From: an uncultured bacterium | GTDB lineage: Bacteria > Cyanobacteriota > Vampirovibrionia > Gastranaerophilales > Gastranaerophilaceae | DNA: 9,162 nt | NCBI GenBank assembly: GCA_902765655.1 | Contig: CACXAK010000034.1 | Location: 1 to 9,162 of the forward strand | Direction of reading: 5' to 3' | Shown here: in pieces, positions 6,755 to 9,162 of the stretch | Numbering within the stretch: position 1 is the first letter of the stretch | Layout: every line of letters begins with the position of its first letter | Translations under genes and position numbers: made by a program | Notes under the pieces: model-generated | Seen by the model: only the letters and a program-made list of their open reading frames with translations | Told to the model about the DNA's origin: nothing | Databases searched by the model: none

Positions 6755-7039
6755 TTATATTCTGTTATGCCAAACTCCGCCTTGTCTGTCTACAAAAGCA
6801 TCATAACAAGACCATATTCTGAAAACACCTGTTAAACCTAAAAGAGCGTGAGTTACATTCTTATCAAAACTTTGATCATTTACGGCCTGTCCGATTCCCG
6901 GCCAAATTATTAAAGAAAGAGCTGCAGCTCCGACTGATCTTCCGCTTACATGACCATTTTTACCATGTGTCCCCGCAAATGCCGGTGTACATAAACTTAA
7001 AATGGATAATAATAAAACAGCAATGCACAATTTTTTCAT
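6755..7039 (-). CDS. Small exported protein with PGIGQ motif, 94 aa
   Basis: Hypothetical protein. Residues 1-22 are a typical signal peptide (KK, then a hydrophobic core, with probable cleavage after AFA). After a short Gly/His-rich linker come a hydrophobic stretch at 36-46, the turn WPGIGQ at 46-51, a second hydrophobic helix near 62-80 and an ending DRQGGVWHNRI. A small hydrophobic hairpin built round a PGxGQ turn recalls TM2-like proteins, so the mature protein may sit in or on the envelope. The start is well supported by AAGGGGG 8-9 nt upstream. alaS follows 140 nt downstream on the same strand without a clear terminator between. Exact function unknown. Confidence 0.8.
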   Translation of the reverse strand: MKKLCIAVLLLSILSLCTPAFAGTHGKNGHVSGRSVGAAALSLIIWPGIGQAVNDQSFDKNVTHALLGLTGVFRIWSCYDAFVDRQGGVWHNRI

Positions 7040-7095
7040 AACTTATACCCCCTTAATTCCTTTTTTATCGAATTATTAAATCTGTAATATTTTTA

Positions 7096-7124
7096 AGAAT
7101 ACTCTAACAATGATTTTATTGCAA
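7096..7124 (-). promoter_or_regulatory. Possible promoter of the 94-aa gene
   Basis: On the minus strand TTGCAA (7119-7124) and TATTCT (7096-7101) are separated by 17 nt, each matching four of six sigma-70 positions. It lies in the 111-nt gap before the 94-aa gene and would give a leader of about 50 nt. Tentative. Confidence 0.3.
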
Positions 7125-7150
7125 ATTATTTAATTTATTGAAAAATAAAT

Positions 7151-7594
7151 TTAATTTGAATATTTTTTCACATATTCAACAGCATCGAAATTATCCGGAT
7201 TTGCGTTTGGAGCAAGACTAAATATAAGTAATGATCCATCTTCAAAAGAGCCGGTAATATTCCCATTTTCTACAGATTTTATCTTAAATACATCATCAGG
7301 TTCTTCACTCCCGCCGAATTTAAATTTTACATATCCATCTTCCTGAACACAGGAAAACGGCAGACCAATTCCCATTTTACTATCTTCTGTATAGCCGGAA
7401 TTTTCATCATAAAAAACATAAAAATCTATATACGAATTATTTTTGTTCTGAATATCAGCTTTATAGACACCCTTATGAAAATATACCGTTGGCGCGGATT
7501 CATCTTTCAAATTAACATTAGTACAACCTGTAATTACGCCAATAACTACAACAACAGATATAAAAATTCCTAAAAATTTTAATAATTTTTGCAT
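7151..7594 (-). CDS. Putative lipoprotein, 147 aa
   Basis: Hypothetical protein. The N-terminus is a lipoprotein signal: a short basic start, a hydrophobic core (residues 8-22) and the lipobox ITGC with the lipidated cysteine at position 24. The mature part of about 123 residues has alternating polar and hydrophobic segments with many Asp, Gly, Phe and Tyr, suggesting a small beta-rich domain. I recognise no family. It should be anchored to a membrane, facing outward from the cytoplasm. The start has only a weak, distant ribosome binding site (GAGGT about 13 nt upstream). It lies between the cupin gene (64-nt gap, with a stem-loop) and the 94-aa gene. Confidence 0.8.
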   Translation of the reverse strand: MQKLLKFLGIFISVVVVIGVITGCTNVNLKDESAPTVYFHKGVYKADIQNKNNSYIDFYVFYDENSGYTEDSKMGIGLPFSCVQEDGYVKFKFGGSEEPDDVFKIKSVENGNITGSFEDGSLLIFSLAPNANPDNFDAVEYVKKYSN

Positions 7595-7611
7595 TGAATT
7601 CTATAAACCTC

Positions 7612-7634
7612 AAACTTATGTGCCAAATAAGTTT
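7612..7634. repeat. 8-bp stem-loop ahead of the lipoprotein gene
   Basis: AAACTTAT (7612-7619) and ATAAGTTT (7627-7634) form a perfect stem with a 7-nt loop in the gap between the cupin and lipoprotein genes. On the minus strand it ends immediately before the GAGGT that probably serves as the lipoprotein ribosome binding site. It could influence translation or processing. It lacks a T-run in the direction of transcription of these genes. Confidence 0.4.
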
Positions 7635-7658
7635 TTGCCATTTTAAATATTTATTATG

Positions 7659-8072
7659 TTATTTGTTAACAGACAGCGGAGTTCCTTTTTCTCCTATATA
7701 AAAGACAATAAGTTCAACCGGCTCATTGCCTGTATTTTTGCCATAATGATATTTCCCGATTAACTCAGGCAAAGCTTCCCCTTCGTGAAGTGTAATTTCT
7801 TTATGATTATCAGTAATAACCGTTAAAGTACCTTTTTTTACATAAGCAATATTAACCAAATCATGTTTGTGCATAGGTAATTCTTCATTAACATCTATAA
7901 TAATTTTCAAAACCGTAACTTCAGGTTTCTTTATTTTTAATTTTTTATATTTTGCATTGTCCCAGGTTTTAGTTGTTTTTAATAACACATCTTTTTGCGC
8001 AGAATACGATACATTTACCGTACATAAAATTATTGCAAAAAACACAACTGCTAATTTCATAATTTTATTCAT
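7659..8072 (-). CDS. Exported cupin-domain protein, 137 aa
   Basis: Small beta-barrel cupin with a signal peptide (residues 1-25, probable cut after SYSA), so likely periplasmic or surface-located. Cupin motif 1 is visible as HKH (68-70) and G81. The usual glutamate of that motif is absent, with Asn74/Ile75 in its place. Motif 2 is visible around G98, P102, G106, with H109 and N113 in the HxxxN spacing. Metal ligands H68, H70 and H109 are therefore present without the glutamate. The family binds metals and many small ligands, so substrate and reaction cannot be assigned. The start is supported by AGGA 9 nt upstream. Its promoter is probably the extended -10 at 8116-8124. Confidence 0.85.
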   Translation of the reverse strand: MNKIMKLAVVFFAIILCTVNVSYSAQKDVLLKTTKTWDNAKYKKLKIKKPEVTVLKIIIDVNEELPMHKHDLVNIAYVKKGTLTVITDNHKEITLHEGEALPELIGKYHYGKNTGNEPVELIVFYIGEKGTPLSVNK

Positions 8073-8115
8073 ATTGTTTAATCCTCATAATTCAAATACG
8101 AAAACTTAAAATCAT

Positions 8116-8124
8116 AATATAACA
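8116..8124 (-). promoter_or_regulatory. Probable extended -10 promoter of the cupin gene
   Basis: On the minus strand TGTTATATT fits the extended -10 pattern TGnTATAAT with one mismatch. No good -35 lies at the normal distance. Transcription would start near 8109, giving a leader of about 37 nt. The same nine bases serve the divergent 179-aa gene at 8387-8395. Confidence 0.4.
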
Positions 8125-8148
8125 AATTTTTATTAAATTCTATATGTA

Positions 8149-8188
8149 AAATAAAACACCGATAACAGATGTCATCGGTGTTTTATTT
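8149..8188. terminator. Strong bidirectional rho-independent terminator
   Basis: AAATAAAACACCGAT (8149-8163) and ATCGGTGTTTTATTT (8174-8188) form a perfect 15-bp stem with a 10-nt loop, with T-tracts on both strands. It lies in the divergent gap between the cupin gene (leftward) and the 179-aa gene (rightward), so neither gene ends here. It must stop transcripts from something else, such as a small RNA, a decayed gene or antisense reading, or act as an insulator between the two promoters. Confidence 0.9.
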
Positions 8189-8386
8189 GGACTTAACGTC
8201 GCCAGAGTCGAAAATTTTACTTCAACAATTTGTTGAATCCATATCAGACCAACATCTAATTTTTTCTATAAAATTATTCAGAAAACCAAACTATAATTTT
8301 ATATAGAAGTAAAGATTACGACTTAAACAATATTTATACTGTCATTTTTTTGTGTAGTTAAAAACTTCTGCATGAAAATAATTTTA
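8189..8386. other. Gene-free stretch with possible decayed minus-strand reading frame
   Basis: No intact gene is visible. On the minus strand one frame reads 22 codons (8290 down to 8225, containing FLNNFIEKIRCWSDMDSTNC), meets TGA at 8222-8224, and resumes for 12 codons ending SGDVKSK before TAA at 8183-8185, inside the terminator. This could be the tail of a broken gene whose terminator survives, or chance. A perfect dyad, TTCAACA-ATT-TGTTGAA (8221-8237), spans the TGA and could be an operator. Confidence 0.25.
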
Positions 8387-8395
8387 TGTTATATT
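8387..8395 (+). promoter_or_regulatory. Possible extended -10 promoter of the 179-aa gene
   Basis: TGTTATATT fits TGnTATAAT with one mismatch and lies 19 nt before the ATG at 8415. The transcript would begin around 8401, leaving only a very short leader, with AAGGA at 8403-8407 as ribosome binding site. No clear -35 is visible. Confidence 0.35.
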
Positions 8396-8414
8396 AAGAA
8401 AAAAGGACTTATTT

Positions 8415-8954
8415 ATGAATTTATTCTCAAAGATATATACTATAATGTGCCCGTTAATTAAATATTATTTCTATGTAGAGCATTTTAATTGTTTTATAAA
8501 AACAATAACATATTCATTTGATATAAAAAGTTTAAATAAAGAATCATATAGTGATATATATGAAATGATTTTTAAAGAATGTTTGAGTATGATGAATTCT
8601 AAAAACCAAGAACTAATCAGGAGATTTTTTGACAATATTAATAATGATGATATCTACCATGATTTTATAAATATTTATTTAGTTGAATATATAAATAATT
8701 TATCTAAAAAACAACAAGTAGATTTGGGGAAAACAGGTCTTGTTAATGCATTTTTTACATATGATGAAGTTGAAGATTATAAACTTTCATCCGACACATT
8801 AACAATGATTACAATAGATATACGAGATGATGGGAAAATAAAAATTAAATATCCTAAAATGACAACAATAGCACCAATAATACCATTAATAATTATAACA
8901 AATTTTTACAAATATTACTCCGATGTTATAAATTCTTTAAAGGATAATATTTAG
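8415..8954 (+). CDS. Hypothetical protein, 179 aa, very AT-rich
   Basis: I do not recognise this protein. It is rich in Ile, Asn, Lys and Tyr, without a signal peptide. The first 110 residues look mostly helical, residues 120-147 look like strands with charged turns (TIDIRDDGKIKIKYP), and residues 148-165 form a hydrophobic stretch (TTIAPIIPLIII) that could be buried or membrane-inserted. The start is supported by AAGGA 7 nt upstream. It is the only plus-strand gene in the window and appears more AT-rich than its neighbours, which suggests acquired DNA. Its TAG stop overlaps the TAA stop of the convergent gene on the right (8951-8954). Confidence 0.75.
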   Translation: MNLFSKIYTIMCPLIKYYFYVEHFNCFIKTITYSFDIKSLNKESYSDIYEMIFKECLSMMNSKNQELIRRFFDNINNDDIYHDFINIYLVEYINNLSKKQQVDLGKTGLVNAFFTYDEVEDYKLSSDTLTMITIDIRDDGKIKIKYPKMTTIAPIIPLIIITNFYKYYSDVINSLKDNI

Positions 8955-9162
8955 TATTCAATTTTTCTTTTTAGATATTTGCTAATAATTTTCTTTTCTA
9001 ATTTTTCTATCTCTTTGTTATCAGTTAATATTTCAATTATTCTTGTTTCTTTATTGTCTATACCCGCATTTTTTACAGTAAATACCAAAGTTTTTGCATT
9101 TAAATCAATTTCTCCACTTGTAAATAAGTCATCTTCGAATAATATTTTATTTTTATCCGCAT
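8951..9162 (-). CDS. Partial hypothetical protein, C-terminal 69 residues
   Basis: An open minus-strand frame enters from the right edge (first full codon ends at 9160) and runs to TAA at 8951-8953. The visible part begins ADKNKILFEDDLFTSGEIDL, continues with a strand-like segment (KTLVFTVKNAG), and ends in a Lys/Glu-rich helix finishing KYLKRKIEY. The start lies outside the window. The composition is coding-like and similar in AT-richness to the convergent 179-aa gene, and the stops overlap by 4 bp. I recognise no family. Confidence 0.65.
   Translation of the reverse strand, partial: ADKNKILFEDDLFTSGEIDLNAKTLVFTVKNAGIDNKETRIIEILTDNKEIEKLEKKIISKYLKRKIEY

Noticed and set aside
6487..6822. 111-codon plus-strand frame across the alaS start and leader
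   Set aside because: It is antisense to alaS, its leader and the end of the 94-aa gene, with no ribosome binding site and no coding-like protein features.
7867..8109. 80-codon plus-strand frame
   Set aside because: Antisense to the cupin gene, whose signal peptide and cupin motifs make it the real gene.
1..9162. CRISPR array
   Set aside because: No series of equal direct repeats with regular spacers was seen; the repeats present are inverted and unequal.

Overview
The window is AT-rich bacterial chromosome. Its closest fit from memory is a gut member of the Vampirovibrionia/Melainabacteria (Gastranaerophilales-like), the non-photosynthetic relatives of cyanobacteria. The grounds are the low GC, the coding style, a 557-residue protein opening with MGLAASQARFL (an N-terminus I associate with that group) and a 94-residue PGIGQ exported protein of a type I also associate with it. 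This assignment is inference. Only alaS is a universally conserved marker, and no rRNA or tRNA gene is present.

Layout, left to right. Positions 1-447 hold no convincing gene but are unusually rich in perfect inverted repeats. Positions 448-3771 are a minus-strand block. In transcription order it holds a complete phage-type large terminase, a 76-residue protein with one membrane segment and a helical tail, and the 557-residue MGLAASQARFL protein. No portal, capsid, integrase or lysis gene is visible around the terminase. Positions 3772-4004 are a gap with imperfect inverted and direct repeats. Positions 4005-6614 are alaS (alanyl-tRNA synthetase, complete), preceded by a structured leader and a possible 10-codon upstream ORF. 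Upstream of alaS on the same strand are three small envelope or periplasmic proteins: a 94-residue exported PGIGQ protein, a 147-residue lipoprotein and a 137-residue exported cupin. Positions 8073-8414 are a divergent intergenic region with a strong bidirectional terminator that neither flanking gene obviously needs. On the right are a plus-strand 179-residue orphan gene and the 3' part of a convergent minus-strand gene whose stop codon overlaps that of the orphan.

How the genes work together. alaS is housekeeping. The cupin, lipoprotein and PGIGQ genes form a co-directional run of exported proteins but share no obvious pathway. The terminase/TM-protein/MGLAASQARFL trio is the most interesting part. 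The terminase keeps the ATPase and nuclease residues I can identify and has a plausible promoter and ribosome binding site, yet it stands without other phage genes in view. This could be the edge of a prophage or satellite, a relic, or a domesticated packaging gene. The window alone cannot decide.
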